Counted from the stretch's first letter, positions 22,897 through 31,431 are shown. The stretch is 64,000 bases of DNA from Streptomyces sp. ISL-1 (GCF_018614585.1 NZ_JAGGOI010000038.1:1-64000); one strand, 5' to 3'. Notes: generated by a model from the letters alone, not told the origin. A program made the numbers and translations.

Positions 22897-23343
22897 GCCG
22901 TCCCGGCGCGGGGCGTTGCCCCACCCGCCAGGGCGAAGGGTGGAGGGGTCAGGAGAAGCCGCGATTCACCCCGGCCGTCAGCGTCGGCAGTGGACCCCCG
23001 TGCAGCGGGGTGGAGGCCGCGCACAGGCCGAGTGCGCCCGCGGGTTCCGACCCGCGCGGTCCCGGCAAATGCCGCCGGGGGCCCGGCGGTTGTAGACCTG
23101 CAGGGCCTCCGCGTCGTACGCGTCGCCGCGCCGGGCGTGGGCGATCGTCGTGATCACCGCCCAGCGCGCGCCTATCGCCAGGAGCAGCGGGACGAACGAC
23201 GTCATCGCGGACTGCGCGTCCCAGGCGCGTCCCGGTCGAAGGGGCCGCGCGACCGCCGGGACGACGACGGTGGCCCGCGTCCACGCGCCGTACCACTTTT
23301 CGAGTGGTGCTCAATATGACTGAAGATCCGCCTCCATCAACGC
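22897..23343. other. Gene-free or decayed stretch between ilvE and the urease genes
   Basis: No convincing gene. The minus strand holds an open stretch (22978-23205) starting MTSFVPLLLAIGARWAVITT that looks like a membrane segment, but it ends in Arg-rich sequence, lacks a ribosome site and changes apparent reading frame. It may be a decayed membrane protein gene. Confidence 0.35.
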
Positions 23344-23372
23344 TTCCGTGAAAAAGAACTCACGATTAGAGT
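23344..23372 (+). promoter_or_regulatory. Candidate promoter of the urease-like operon
   Basis: TTCCGT (23344-23349) and TAGAGT (23367-23372) are separated by 17 bp in an A/T-rich patch, 27 bp upstream of the ureAB GTG. Resembles a primary-sigma promoter; prediction only. Confidence 0.4.
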
Positions 23373-23398
23373 GGCGTTCAAATGGGAGGTGTGGTGAC

Positions 23399-24178
23399 GT
23401 GCGACTGACCCCGACCGAGCGCGACCGGCTGCTGCTCTTCGGCGCCGCCGAACTGGCGCGGGCGCGCCGGGCCCGTGGCCTGCGGCTCAATGTCCCCGAG
23501 GCCACCGCTCTCATCGCGGACACCGTCTGCGAGGCGGCCCGCGACGGCAGGCGGCTCGCAGAGGCGATCGAGGCGGCGCGGAGTGTGCTGGGTCCGGACG
23601 ACGTCCTGCCCGGTGTCGCGGATGTCGTCACGGAGGTGCATGTGGAGGCCGTCTTCGACGACGGGTCACGGCTCGCGATTGTCCCGGACCCCATCGGCGA
23701 GGGCCCCCTCGGCGAAGGCCCCGGCGGCGAGCGCCCTGGCGGCGAGCGCCCTGGCGGCGAGCGCCCTGGCGGTGCCCCCGGGAGCCGGCCCGGCGCGCGG
23801 CTCGGTGACCGCGCGCCCGGCGCCGTCATCCCCGGGCCGCCGCACCCCGACCCCCGGCCCACGCTGCGGCTGACCGTGCGCAACACCGCCACCGTGCCGG
23901 TCAGCGTCACGTCCCACTTCCACTTCTTCGAGGTCAACCCCCGGCTCGACTTCGACCGGGCGGCCGCGTACGGCATGCGGCTGTGCGTCCCCGCCGGCTC
24001 CTCTACGCGCTTCGACCCCGGCGGCGAGGCCGAGGTCGGCCTCGTCCCCATCGGCGGCGACCGGATCGCGATCGGCTTCGCCGGCCTGGTCGACGGCCCG
24101 CTGGACGCGCCGGGCGCGAAGGACGAGGCCCTGCGACGCGCCGCGGCCTGCGGCTACCTGGGAGCGGAGGGCTCCTGA
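23399..24178 (+). CDS. Fused urease gamma-beta subunit (UreA-UreB)
   Basis: A 259-residue fusion. Residues 1-95 are UreA: RLTPTERDRLLLFGAAELAR, LRLNVPEATALIADTVCEAA, PGVADVVTEVHVEAVFDDGS. About residues 165-255 are UreB: VTSHFHFFEVNPRLDFDRAA and YGMRLCVPAGSSTRFDPGG. The linker (about 100-160) contains three perfect 15-bp DNA repeats encoding GGERP and is Pro/Gly-rich, replacing the short N-terminal strand of UreB. GTG at 23399 follows a GGGAGG site. The gene overlaps ureC by one base (TGATG). No ureD, ureE, ureF or ureG is present nearby, so nickel loading would need proteins from elsewhere. Confidence 0.9.
   Translation: MRLTPTERDRLLLFGAAELARARRARGLRLNVPEATALIADTVCEAARDGRRLAEAIEAARSVLGPDDVLPGVADVVTEVHVEAVFDDGSRLAIVPDPIGEGPLGEGPGGERPGGERPGGERPGGAPGSRPGARLGDRAPGAVIPGPPHPDPRPTLRLTVRNTATVPVSVTSHFHFFEVNPRLDFDRAAAYGMRLCVPAGSSTRFDPGGEAEVGLVPIGGDRIAIGFAGLVDGPLDAPGAKDEALRRAAACGYLGAEGS
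23723..23767. repeat. Three perfect 15-bp tandem repeats inside ureAB
   Basis: GGCGGCGAGCGCCCT three times without mismatch, in frame, encoding GGERP each time. The 15-bp period keeps the frame, so copy number could vary without breaking the gene. Confidence 0.9.
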
Positions 24179-25860
24179 TGGACCCGTACCAGTACGCGAG
24201 CGTGCACGGGCCGCGCGCCGGGGACCGGGTCGTCCTCGGCGACTCCGGCCTGGTCGTGCGCGTCGAGTCGGACGCTCAGAAGCCGGGGGACGAATTCCTG
24301 GCCGGTTTCGGCAAGACCGCGCGCGACGGACTGCATCTGAAGGCCGCGGCCGTCCGTGAGACCTGCGATGTCGTGATCAGCAACGTGCTGGTCATCGACG
24401 CCGTGCAGGGCATCCGCAAGGTGTCCATCGGCATCCGTGAGGGCCGTATCGCGGCCATCGGGCGGGCCGGGAACCCCGACACCCTCGACGGCGTCGACGT
24501 CGTCGTCGGCACGGGCACCTCGATCGTCCCCGGCGAGGGCATGATCGCCACCGCGGGAGCCGTCGACACCCATGTGCATCTGCTCTCGCCGCGGATCATG
24601 GAGGCCTCGCTGGCCTCCGGTGTCACCACCGTCATCGGCCAGGAGTTCGGCCCGGTGTGGGGCGTCGGCGTCAACTCGCCGTGGGCGCTGCGCCACGCCT
24701 TCAACGCCTTCGACGCCTGGCCGGTCAACATCGGCTTCCTGGCGCGTGGTTCGTCCTCCGACGACGCGCCGCTGGTCGAGGCGCTCGCCGAAGGCGGCGC
24801 GTCCGGCTTCAAGGTCCACGAGGACATGGGCGCGCATACGCGTGCGCTGGACACCGCCCTGCGGACCGCCGAGGAGTACGACGTCCAAGTCGCCCTGCAC
24901 AGCGACGGGCTGAACGAGTGCCTGTCGGTCGACGACACCCTCTCCGTGCTCGACGGCCGTACGATCCACGCCTTCCACATCGAGGGCTGCGGCGGAGGAC
25001 ACGTACCCAACGTGCTCAAGATGGCGGGCGTCCCCAATGTCATCGGCTCCTCCACCAACCCGACCCTCCCCTTCGGCCGGGACGCGGTCGCCGAGCACTA
25101 CGGGATGATCGTCTCCGTACACGACCTCAAGACCGACCTGCCGGGCGACGCCGCGATGGCCCGCGACCGGATCAGGGCCGGAACGATGGGCGCGGAGGAC
25201 GTGTTGCACGACCTCGGCGCGATCGGGATCACCTCGTCGGACGCGCAGGGGATGGGGCGCGCGGGCGAGACGGTGCGCCGCACCTTCGCGATGGCCGGGA
25301 AGATGAAGGCCGAGCTGGGCCCGATGGAGGGCGACGGCGCGCACGACGACAACGCGCGTGTGCTGCGGTACACGGCGAAGCTGACGATCAACCCCGCGAT
25401 CGCGCACGGGCTCGCGCACGAGATCGGCTCGATCGAGGTGGGCAAGCTGGCCGACATAGTGTTGTGGAAGCCGCAGTACTTCGGGGCGAAGCCGCAGCTC
25501 GTACTGAAGTCGGGCTTCCCGGCGTACGGAGTGACGGGCGACCCGAACGCCGCGACCGACACCTGCGAACCGCTGGTCCTGGGGCCGCAGTTCGGGTCGT
25601 ACGGAGCCACCGCGGCGGACCTCTCGGTCGCCTTCGTGGCCAAGGCCGCGACCGAGCTGGGCTCCGACCTGATGCCGACGCGCCGCCGCCGGGTCGCCGT
25701 GCGCGGCACGCGCGGCATCGGCCCGGCGGACCTGCGGCTCAACTCGCGGACCGGCGATGTCGAGGTGGACGGCCGCACCGGTCTGGTCACCCTCGACGGC
25801 GATGCGCTGCGCTCCGAGCCGGCCGACACCATCTCCCTCAACCGCCTCTACTTCCTCTAG
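24178..25860 (+). CDS. ureC: Urease alpha subunit (UreC-like)
   Basis: A 560-residue nickel amidohydrolase. Nickel ligands are retained: HxH in AVDTHVHLLSP, the carbamylated Lys and next His in GASGFKVHEDMG, His in VALHSDGLNE and HAFHIEGCGGGH, and Asp in GITSSDAQGMGR. The flap differs: where classical ureases have MVCHHLD, this protein reads SVHDLK, so the flap Cys is Val while the catalytic His remains. It starts at ATG 24178, overlapping ureAB. Urea hydrolysis is the default expectation; the altered flap and missing accessory genes leave room for a different amide or guanidino-derived substrate. Confidence 0.92.
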   Translation: MDPYQYASVHGPRAGDRVVLGDSGLVVRVESDAQKPGDEFLAGFGKTARDGLHLKAAAVRETCDVVISNVLVIDAVQGIRKVSIGIREGRIAAIGRAGNPDTLDGVDVVVGTGTSIVPGEGMIATAGAVDTHVHLLSPRIMEASLASGVTTVIGQEFGPVWGVGVNSPWALRHAFNAFDAWPVNIGFLARGSSSDDAPLVEALAEGGASGFKVHEDMGAHTRALDTALRTAEEYDVQVALHSDGLNECLSVDDTLSVLDGRTIHAFHIEGCGGGHVPNVLKMAGVPNVIGSSTNPTLPFGRDAVAEHYGMIVSVHDLKTDLPGDAAMARDRIRAGTMGAEDVLHDLGAIGITSSDAQGMGRAGETVRRTFAMAGKMKAELGPMEGDGAHDDNARVLRYTAKLTINPAIAHGLAHEIGSIEVGKLADIVLWKPQYFGAKPQLVLKSGFPAYGVTGDPNAATDTCEPLVLGPQFGSYGATAADLSVAFVAKAATELGSDLMPTRRRRVAVRGTRGIGPADLRLNSRTGDVEVDGRTGLVTLDGDALRSEPADTISLNRLYFL

Positions 25861-25879
25861 TCCTCGAGGAGTTCGACCC

Positions 25880-26899
25880 ATGAGCTTCCGTATGCCGCCC
25901 GAGTGGGCCCCGCACGAGCGCACCTGGATGGCCTGGCCAGGACCCAACGCCACCTTCTCCGGAGACGACCTCGCCGAGTCCCGCAGGGCGTGGGCCTCGG
26001 TCGCCCATGCGGTACGCCGCTTCGAGCCGGTGACCATGGTCGTGGGGCCGGGCCAGGCGGAGGGCGCCCGCGCGCTCCTCGGCCCGGAAATCGCGCTGGT
26101 CGAGCGCGAGCTGGACGACGCGTGGATGCGCGACATCGGCCCCACGTTCGTCACCGACGGCAGCCGACTGGCCGCCGTGGACTGGGTGTTCAACGGCTGG
26201 GGCGCCCAGGCCTGGGCCACCTGGGAGCACGACGCGAAGATCGCCCGCCAGGTCGCGGACCTCGCCGGCGTCCCCGTCCACAGCTCGCCCCTGGTCAACG
26301 AGGGCGGCGGCATCCACGTCGACGGCGAGGGCACGGTGCTGCTCACCGAGACGGTGCAGCTCGGCCCCGAGCGCAACCCCGCCTGGACGAAGGCCGAAGT
26401 CGAGGCGGAGATCCACGCCAAGCTCGGCACGACGAAGGCGATCTGGCTCCGGCGCGGCCTGACGGCCGACTACCCGCCCCACGACTTCGGCACCCTGGGC
26501 CACGTCGACATCGTGGCGGCCTTCGCAGGCCCGGGCGTGATAGTCGCCCACATCCAGCCCGACCCCGCCCACCCCGACCATGAGCTCTGCAAGGAGAACG
26601 TGGCGCTGCTGCGGACCCAGAAGGACGCCAGCGGCCGCCGCATCGAGATCGTCGAGGTTCCGGCCCCGACGGTCGTGCGCGACGAGGACGGGCAGTGGGC
26701 CGACTACTCCTACATCAACCACTACGTCTGCAACGGCGGCGTGGTGCTGTGCGCCTTCGACGACCCGCGTGACGAGATCGCGGCCGGCATCTTCCGCCGT
26801 CTCCACCCCGGCCGCACGGTCACGCTGGTCGACGCCCGGACGATCTTCGCCGGGGGAGGGGGCATCCACTGCATCACCCAGCAGCAGCCGAGGGTCTGA
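25880..26899 (+). CDS. aguA: Agmatine deiminase (PAD/AguA family)
   Basis: A 339-residue deiminase that would convert agmatine to N-carbamoylputrescine and ammonia. Starting at ATG 25880 (GAGGAG upstream) it reads RMPPEWAPHERTWMAWPG, with the substrate-binding region DDAWMRDIGPTFV, the catalytic-site His in FGTLGHVDIVAAF and the nucleophilic Cys in GGGGIHCITQQQP near the C-terminus. It follows ureC by 19 bp and is almost certainly cotranscribed, pairing two ammonia-releasing enzymes. No carbamoylputrescine hydrolase was seen nearby. Confidence 0.92.
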   Translation: MSFRMPPEWAPHERTWMAWPGPNATFSGDDLAESRRAWASVAHAVRRFEPVTMVVGPGQAEGARALLGPEIALVERELDDAWMRDIGPTFVTDGSRLAAVDWVFNGWGAQAWATWEHDAKIARQVADLAGVPVHSSPLVNEGGGIHVDGEGTVLLTETVQLGPERNPAWTKAEVEAEIHAKLGTTKAIWLRRGLTADYPPHDFGTLGHVDIVAAFAGPGVIVAHIQPDPAHPDHELCKENVALLRTQKDASGRRIEIVEVPAPTVVRDEDGQWADYSYINHYVCNGGVVLCAFDDPRDEIAAGIFRRLHPGRTVTLVDARTIFAGGGGIHCITQQQPRV

Positions 26900-27023
26900 A
26901 GGCGGTTCGGTGTGGCCGCGGGAGGTAGTGGCAGCCGGCGGCCGGCCGTATCGCCGAACGCGGCTGCACGATCAGGTAGAACGTACGAGTGAACGCACTG
27001 CCCCGTGATCCGGAGGCCGCCGT

Positions 27024-27626
27024 ATGACGCCCGCCCCGCGCCGACGCAACACCGCGCCGCCCCGCGAGGAACTGCTCGCCGCGGCCATGGCCACCATCGC
27101 CGAGCGCGGGCTCGACGGGCTGACCATGGCAGGGCTCGGGCGCGAGGTGGGGATGAGCAGTGGGCATCTCCTCTACTACTTCCGGACCAAGGACGAGCTT
27201 CTGCTCCAGACCCTTGAATGGAGCGAAGGCCGCCTCGGCGCCGAGCGCAGCGCCCTTCTCTCCCAGCAGGCGCCCGTCGCCGAGCGGCTCGACGCGTACG
27301 TGGATCTGTACATCCCCGACGGCCCCCGCGACCCGCACTGGACCCTCTGGCTGGAGGTCTGGAACCGCTCCCAGAACGCCGACGCCGGTGCCCGCGCCCG
27401 CCAGTCCGCAATCGAGGGCGCCTGGCACCGGGATCTGGTCGCGCTGCTCGCCGAGGGCATCTCCCGCGGCGAGTTCCGTACGGTCGACCCCGACCGCTTC
27501 GCCGCCCGGCTGCGCGCGCTCCTGGACGGGTTCAGCGTCCATGTCGCGGTCGGGATACCCGGCACCGGACGGCCCCAAGTCCTCGCCCATGTGCGGGAGT
27601 TCCTCGACGAAGGCTTGCTTCCGTGA
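27024..27626 (+). CDS. TetR-family regulator
   Basis: A 200-residue regulator. The N-terminal helix-turn-helix is AAMATIAERGLDGLTMAGLG followed by REVGMSSGHLLYYFRTKDEL; the rest is the alpha-helical ligand domain, with LWLEVWNRSQNADAGARARQ resembling the BetI-like subgroup. ATG at 27024 with GGAGG nearby. It lies between aguA and the transporter gene, all on the plus strand, and probably regulates this nitrogen-compound cluster; the ligand is unknown. Confidence 0.85.
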   Translation: MTPAPRRRNTAPPREELLAAAMATIAERGLDGLTMAGLGREVGMSSGHLLYYFRTKDELLLQTLEWSEGRLGAERSALLSQQAPVAERLDAYVDLYIPDGPRDPHWTLWLEVWNRSQNADAGARARQSAIEGAWHRDLVALLAEGISRGEFRTVDPDRFAARLRALLDGFSVHVAVGIPGTGRPQVLAHVREFLDEGLLP

Positions 27627-27627
27627 A

Positions 27628-27659
27628 CGCAACGAACGCAAGTACTCCCGATCGTTGCG
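27628..27659. promoter_or_regulatory. Inverted repeat upstream of the MFS gene (candidate TetR site)
   Basis: CGCAACGA (27628-27635) and TCGTTGCG (27652-27659) are perfect inverses, 16 bp apart, between tetR and the transporter gene. Could be an operator or a weak terminator. Confidence 0.4.
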
Positions 27660-27706
27660 CCCCGCTGCCTTGATCACGCTGTGCCCCTCCGGCACGGTTT
27701 CCCCCC

Positions 27707-29047
27707 ATGGGACGACAGCACTGGAAGAAGATCTGGGTCGGTTCGGCCGGCAACATGGTCGAGTGGTTCGACTGGTTCGTGTACGCGACCTTCGCGGTGT
27801 ACTTCGCGGACTCGTTCTTCCCCAAGGGAAATGAGACCGCGAACCTCATGAACACCATGGGGATCTTCGCGGTCGGGTTCTTCATGCGGCCGGTCGGCGG
27901 CTGGCTGCTCGGCCGCGTCGGCGACCGCAAGGGCCGCAAGGCCGCGCTGACCATGACCGTCACCCTCATGTCGGCGTCCGCGATCCTCATCGCGATCGCG
28001 CCGACCTACGAGGTCGCGGGCTACGGCGGCGTCGCTGTCCTGCTGGTGGCCCGGCTGCTGCAGGGACTGTCGGTCGGCGGCGAATACGCCGCGAGCGCCA
28101 CCTACCTCACCGAGGCGTCCGCACCCTCGAAGCGCGGCTTCGCTTCCAGCTTCCAGTACGTTTCGATGACCGCGGGCCAGCTCGTCGGCCTCGGACTGCA
28201 GATCATCCTGCAGCGCAACATGTCCGAGGCGGCGCTGCACAGCTGGGGCTGGCGCATCCCCTTCGTCATCGGCGCGCTGGGCGCGGCCATCGTCTTCTAC
28301 CTGCGCCGGAACATGCTCGAGACCGAGGTGTACGAGGAGTCGGGCGCCGCGCGGGACGAGGACCGGGGCACGCTGAAGGCGCTGTGGGCGCACAGGCGCG
28401 AGGCGTTCCTGGTGATCGCCCTGACCATGGGCGGGACCGTCGCGTACTACACGTACACGACCTACCTCACCAAGTTCCTCGCCAAGAGTGCGGGCATGGA
28501 GAAGTCGACCGCTTCGCTGGTCAGCTTCTGCGCGCTGTTCGTATTCATGTGCCTGCAGCCGCTGGCGGGCGCGCTCTCCGACCGGATCGGCCGCCGCCCG
28601 CTGCTGATCGGCTTCGCGGTCGGCTCGACCTTCCTGACCGTGCCGATCATGACGATGCTCAAGCACGCGGGTTCCTTCTGGCCGGCGTTCGGCCTGGCGC
28701 TCCTCGCGCTGGTCGTCGTCACGGGCTACACGTCGATCAACGCGTGCGTGAAGGCGGAGCTGTTCCCGACGGGCATCCGGGCGCTGGGTGTGGCCTTTCC
28801 TTACGCGATTGCGAACGCCCTGTTCGGAGGCACGGCGGAGTATGTCGCGCTCTGGTTCAAGGAGGCGGGGGTGGAGTCGGGGTTCTACTGGTACGTGGCG
28901 GGGTGTGCGGCGGTGTCGCTGGTGGTGTACGTGACGATGCGCGAGACGCGCGACATCGACCTGAACCGGGTGAGCGCCCCCACCCCGCTCCTTCCCGCAA
29001 CCGGGGCTCAGCCCCAGACCCCGGTCCTCGATCGCCGGACGGGCTGA
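27707..29047 (+). CDS. MFS transporter, metabolite:H+ symporter type
   Basis: A 446-residue, 12-helix transporter of the MHS branch (relatives move betaine/proline, citrate, oxoglutarate or other organic solutes). Signatures: AGNMVEWFDWFVYATFAVYF at the first helix, FFMRPVGGWLLGRVGDRKGR at the loop 2-3 motif, and LLQGLSVGGEYAASATYLTE. The substrate might be agmatine or a related nitrogen compound given its neighbours, but no residue shows this. The last dozen codons before TGA 29045-29047 fall inside the first copy of an intergenic tandem repeat, so the C-terminal tail may be a recent extension. Confidence 0.9.
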   Translation: MGRQHWKKIWVGSAGNMVEWFDWFVYATFAVYFADSFFPKGNETANLMNTMGIFAVGFFMRPVGGWLLGRVGDRKGRKAALTMTVTLMSASAILIAIAPTYEVAGYGGVAVLLVARLLQGLSVGGEYAASATYLTEASAPSKRGFASSFQYVSMTAGQLVGLGLQIILQRNMSEAALHSWGWRIPFVIGALGAAIVFYLRRNMLETEVYEESGAARDEDRGTLKALWAHRREAFLVIALTMGGTVAYYTYTTYLTKFLAKSAGMEKSTASLVSFCALFVFMCLQPLAGALSDRIGRRPLLIGFAVGSTFLTVPIMTMLKHAGSFWPAFGLALLALVVVTGYTSINACVKAELFPTGIRALGVAFPYAIANALFGGTAEYVALWFKEAGVESGFYWYVAGCAAVSLVVYVTMRETRDIDLNRVSAPTPLLPATGAQPQTPVLDRRTG

Positions 29048-29202
29048 GGCAGCGGGGTTCTGATCCGGGCCTGGGTCCTCGATCGCCGGACGGGCTGAGG
29101 CAGCGGGGCTCAGCCCCCGACCCTGGGTCCTCGATCGCTGGTCGGGCTGAAGCACCGGGGCTCCGCCCCGGACCCCGGTCCTCAATCGCCGGACGGCTGA
29201 AG
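29000..29202. repeat. Tandem repeat block, four ~51-bp units
   Basis: The core GGTCCTCGATCGCCGGACGG, followed by GCTGA, occurs at 29023-29047, 29074-29098, 29126-29150 (two changes) and 29177-29200 (one change and a deletion). The spacing is 51-52 bp and the segments between are similar GC-rich sequence. The first copy contains the stop codon of the MFS gene. Such elements are common between Streptomyces genes. Confidence 0.85.
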
Positions 29203-29339
29203 ATGCTCGCCGGACGGGCTTTGATTTTCTGCCGGAAGGACCTGAAGTTTCGGACCCCCTTCCGGGGCTGAAAATCAGCCCCGTGGGGGGTCTCCTGGAC
29301 GGAGCCCGGGGGAGTTTGAGGCGCGTGGGTCTGGGGGCG

Positions 29340-29530
29340 GAGCCCCCGGCGGTACGGGGCGCTGGGGGCGGAGCCGCCCCGGCGGTACGGGGGGTCCGAG
29401 GGTGGCTCCGCCCCCGGCGGTACGGGGGGTCCGAGGGCGGCTCCGCCCCGGCGGTACGGAGGTCCGAGGGTGGCTCCGCCCCCCGCAGTACGGGGGGTCC
29501 GAGGGCGGAGCCGCCCCCGGCAGTACGGGG
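29340..29530. repeat. Tandem repeat block, six ~34-bp units
   Basis: GGTACGG or AGTACGG recurs at about 29351, 29384, 29419, 29453, 29488 and 29522, with 33-35 bp spacing. Each unit carries GGCTCCGCCCC or its inverse GGGGCGGAGCC, so neighbouring units can pair. No gene is credible here. It may act as a terminator zone between the MFS gene and cimA. Confidence 0.85.
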
Positions 29531-29692
29531 CGCCCGCATCGTGAGACCCGTGTCCACCCGCCGCAGGCGTATGGCAGACTGCGACCGTGCTTACGTTCGC
29601 CACGATTATGGGCAGCAGGCGCGCCGGTCCGCAGTGATCGCCTCGTACCACCACATACGACGCGTCCACCGTGCCTCAGACCCGCGCGCAGA

Positions 29693-29718
29693 CCTCTCGC
29701 ACCCGCGAGGGGTTTTTT
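29693..29718 (+). terminator. Terminator or attenuator upstream of cimA
   Basis: CCTCTCGC (29693-29700) pairs with GCGAGGGG (29705-29712), followed by TTTTTT. It lies about 100 bp upstream of cimA on the same strand and resembles the ilvB attenuator. A possible -10 GATTAT near 29605 would place it inside the cimA leader. No clear branched-chain leader peptide was found, so attenuation is only a suggestion. Confidence 0.6.
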
Positions 29719-29819
29719 CGTTTTAGGCCCCACCCCGGCCAGGAACGAGTCGCGCGAAGATGGGGGCAAGTGGAGCCAGCATTTCCGGAGCCACGAATCC
29801 GACAGGAGTCAATTCAGCC

Positions 29820-31418
29820 ATGACCACGGAGACCGACGACAGCTTTCATGTCTTCGACACGACGCTCCGCGACGGAGCCCAGCGCGAGGGCATCAACCTC
29901 ACCGTCGCGGACAAGCTGACCATCGCCCGGCACCTGGACGACTTCGGCGTGGGGTTCATCGAGGGCGGCTGGCCAGGCGCCAATCCGCGGGACACGGAGT
30001 TCTTCTCCCGTGCCCAGCAGGAGATCACCTTCAAGCACGCCCAGCTCGTCGCATTCGGCGCCACCCGCCGCCCGGGTGCCAAGGCCGCCGAGGACCCGCA
30101 GGTCAGAGCCCTCCTCGAATCGGGCGCCCCGGTGATCACACTGGTCGCCAAATCGCACGACCGGCATGTGGAGCTGGCCCTTCGGACCACGCTCGAGGAG
30201 AACTTGGAGATGGTCCGCGACACCGTCTCCTACCTGTGCGAACAGGGCCGCCGGGTGTTCGTGGACTGCGAGCACTTCTTCGACGGCTACCGCGCCAATC
30301 CTGAGTACGCCAAGTCCGTCGTGCGCACAGCGGCCGGCGCCGGCGCAGACGTCGTCGTGCTGTGCGACACCAATGGCGGGATGCTGCCCGCCCAGATCCA
30401 GGCCGTCGTCGCCACCGTCCTCGCCGACACCGGCGCGCGCCTGGGCATCCACGCCCAGGACGACACGGGCTGCGCCGTCGCCAACACGCTGGCCGCGGTC
30501 GACGCGGGCGCCACGCATGTCCAGTGCACCGCCAACGGCTACGGCGAGCGGGTCGGCAACGCCAACCTCTTCCCGGTCGTGGCCGCTCTGGAGCTCAAGT
30601 ACGGCAAGAGGGTGCTCCCCGAGGGCGCGCTGGCCGAGATGACCCGGATCTCGCACGCGATCGCCGAGGTCGTCAACCTGACTCCTTCCACTCACCAGCC
30701 CTATGTGGGTGTATCCGCCTTCGCCCACAAGGCCGGACTGCATGCCTCCGCCATCAAGATCGACCCCGATCTGTACCAGCACATCGACCCCGAGCAGGTC
30801 GGCAACACCATGCGGATGCTGGTCTCCGACATGGCGGGCCGCGCCTCCATCGAGCTCAAGGGCAAGGAGCTCGGCATCGAGCTCGGCGGTGACCGCGAGC
30901 TCGTGGGCCGGGTCGTCGAGCGGGTCAAGGAGCGCGAGCTCAGGGGCTACACGTACGAGGCCGCCGACGCCTCCTTCGAGCTGCTGCTGCGCATGGAGGC
31001 CGAGGGCCGGCCCCGCAGTTACTTCCGTACGGAGTCCTGGCGGGCGATCGTCGAGGACCGCCCCGACGGCACCCACGCCAACGAAGCCACCGTGAAGCTG
31101 TGGGCCAAGGGCGAGCGCATCGTCGCCACCGCCGAGGGCAACGGCCCCGTCAACGCCCTGGACCGGGCAATGCGGGTCGGCCTGGAGAAGATCTACCCGC
31201 AGCTCGCCAAGCTGGAGCTGATCGACTACAAGGTCCGCATCCTCGAAGGCCGCCACGGCACCGAGTCCACCACTCGGGTGCTGATCACGACGGGCGACGG
31301 AGACGCCGATTGGGCCACCGTCGGCGTTGCCGACAATGTCATCGCCGCCTCCTGGCAGGCCCTGGAGGACGCGTACACCTACGGTCTGCTGCGCGCCGGC
31401 GTCGAACCGGCCGAGTAG
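29820..31418 (+). CDS. cimA: Citramalate synthase (2-isopropylmalate synthase family)
   Basis: A 532-residue acyltransferase of the LeuA/CimA superfamily, expected to condense pyruvate and acetyl-CoA to (R)-citramalate on the threonine-independent isoleucine route. DTTLRDGAQREGINLTVADK is the CimA-type N-terminus; FVDCEHFFDGYRANPEYAKS and HAQDDTGCAVANTLAAVDAG carry the metal and active-site residues, and NGYGERVGNANL is typical. A C-terminal LeuA-dimer type regulatory domain follows. Start ATG 29820 with AGGAG upstream. Convergent with the GH30 gene, 13 bp apart. Confidence 0.93.
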   Translation: MTTETDDSFHVFDTTLRDGAQREGINLTVADKLTIARHLDDFGVGFIEGGWPGANPRDTEFFSRAQQEITFKHAQLVAFGATRRPGAKAAEDPQVRALLESGAPVITLVAKSHDRHVELALRTTLEENLEMVRDTVSYLCEQGRRVFVDCEHFFDGYRANPEYAKSVVRTAAGAGADVVVLCDTNGGMLPAQIQAVVATVLADTGARLGIHAQDDTGCAVANTLAAVDAGATHVQCTANGYGERVGNANLFPVVAALELKYGKRVLPEGALAEMTRISHAIAEVVNLTPSTHQPYVGVSAFAHKAGLHASAIKIDPDLYQHIDPEQVGNTMRMLVSDMAGRASIELKGKELGIELGGDRELVGRVVERVKERELRGYTYEAADASFELLLRMEAEGRPRSYFRTESWRAIVEDRPDGTHANEATVKLWAKGERIVATAEGNGPVNALDRAMRVGLEKIYPQLAKLELIDYKVRILEGRHGTESTTRVLITTGDGDADWATVGVADNVIAASWQALEDAYTYGLLRAGVEPAE

Positions 31419-31431
31419 CCGCCCACGCGGG

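Noticed and set aside
20375..22924. 849-codon minus-strand frame spanning leuB and ilvE
   Set aside because: Runs antisense through two well-supported genes and their terminator; not a gene.
22978..23205. Possible small membrane protein on the minus strand
   Set aside because: A hydrophobic start but no ribosome site, an Arg-rich end and no family; kept only as part of a gene-free stretch.
24154..26430. 758-codon minus-strand frame across ureC and aguA
   Set aside because: Shadow of two real plus-strand genes.
29340..29530. Regular 34-bp repeats considered as a CRISPR array
   Set aside because: The whole period repeats with no unique spacers, the units vary, and there are no cas genes.
27674..29557. 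627-codon minus-strand frame covering the MFS gene and tandem repeats
   Set aside because: The repetitive Pro/Arg/Thr protein is generated by the tandem repeats and the antisense of the MFS gene.
29631..29724. 31-codon GTG frame through the cimA terminator as a leader peptide
   Set aside because: No ribosome site and no run of Ile, Leu or Val codons; it reads through the terminator stem itself.
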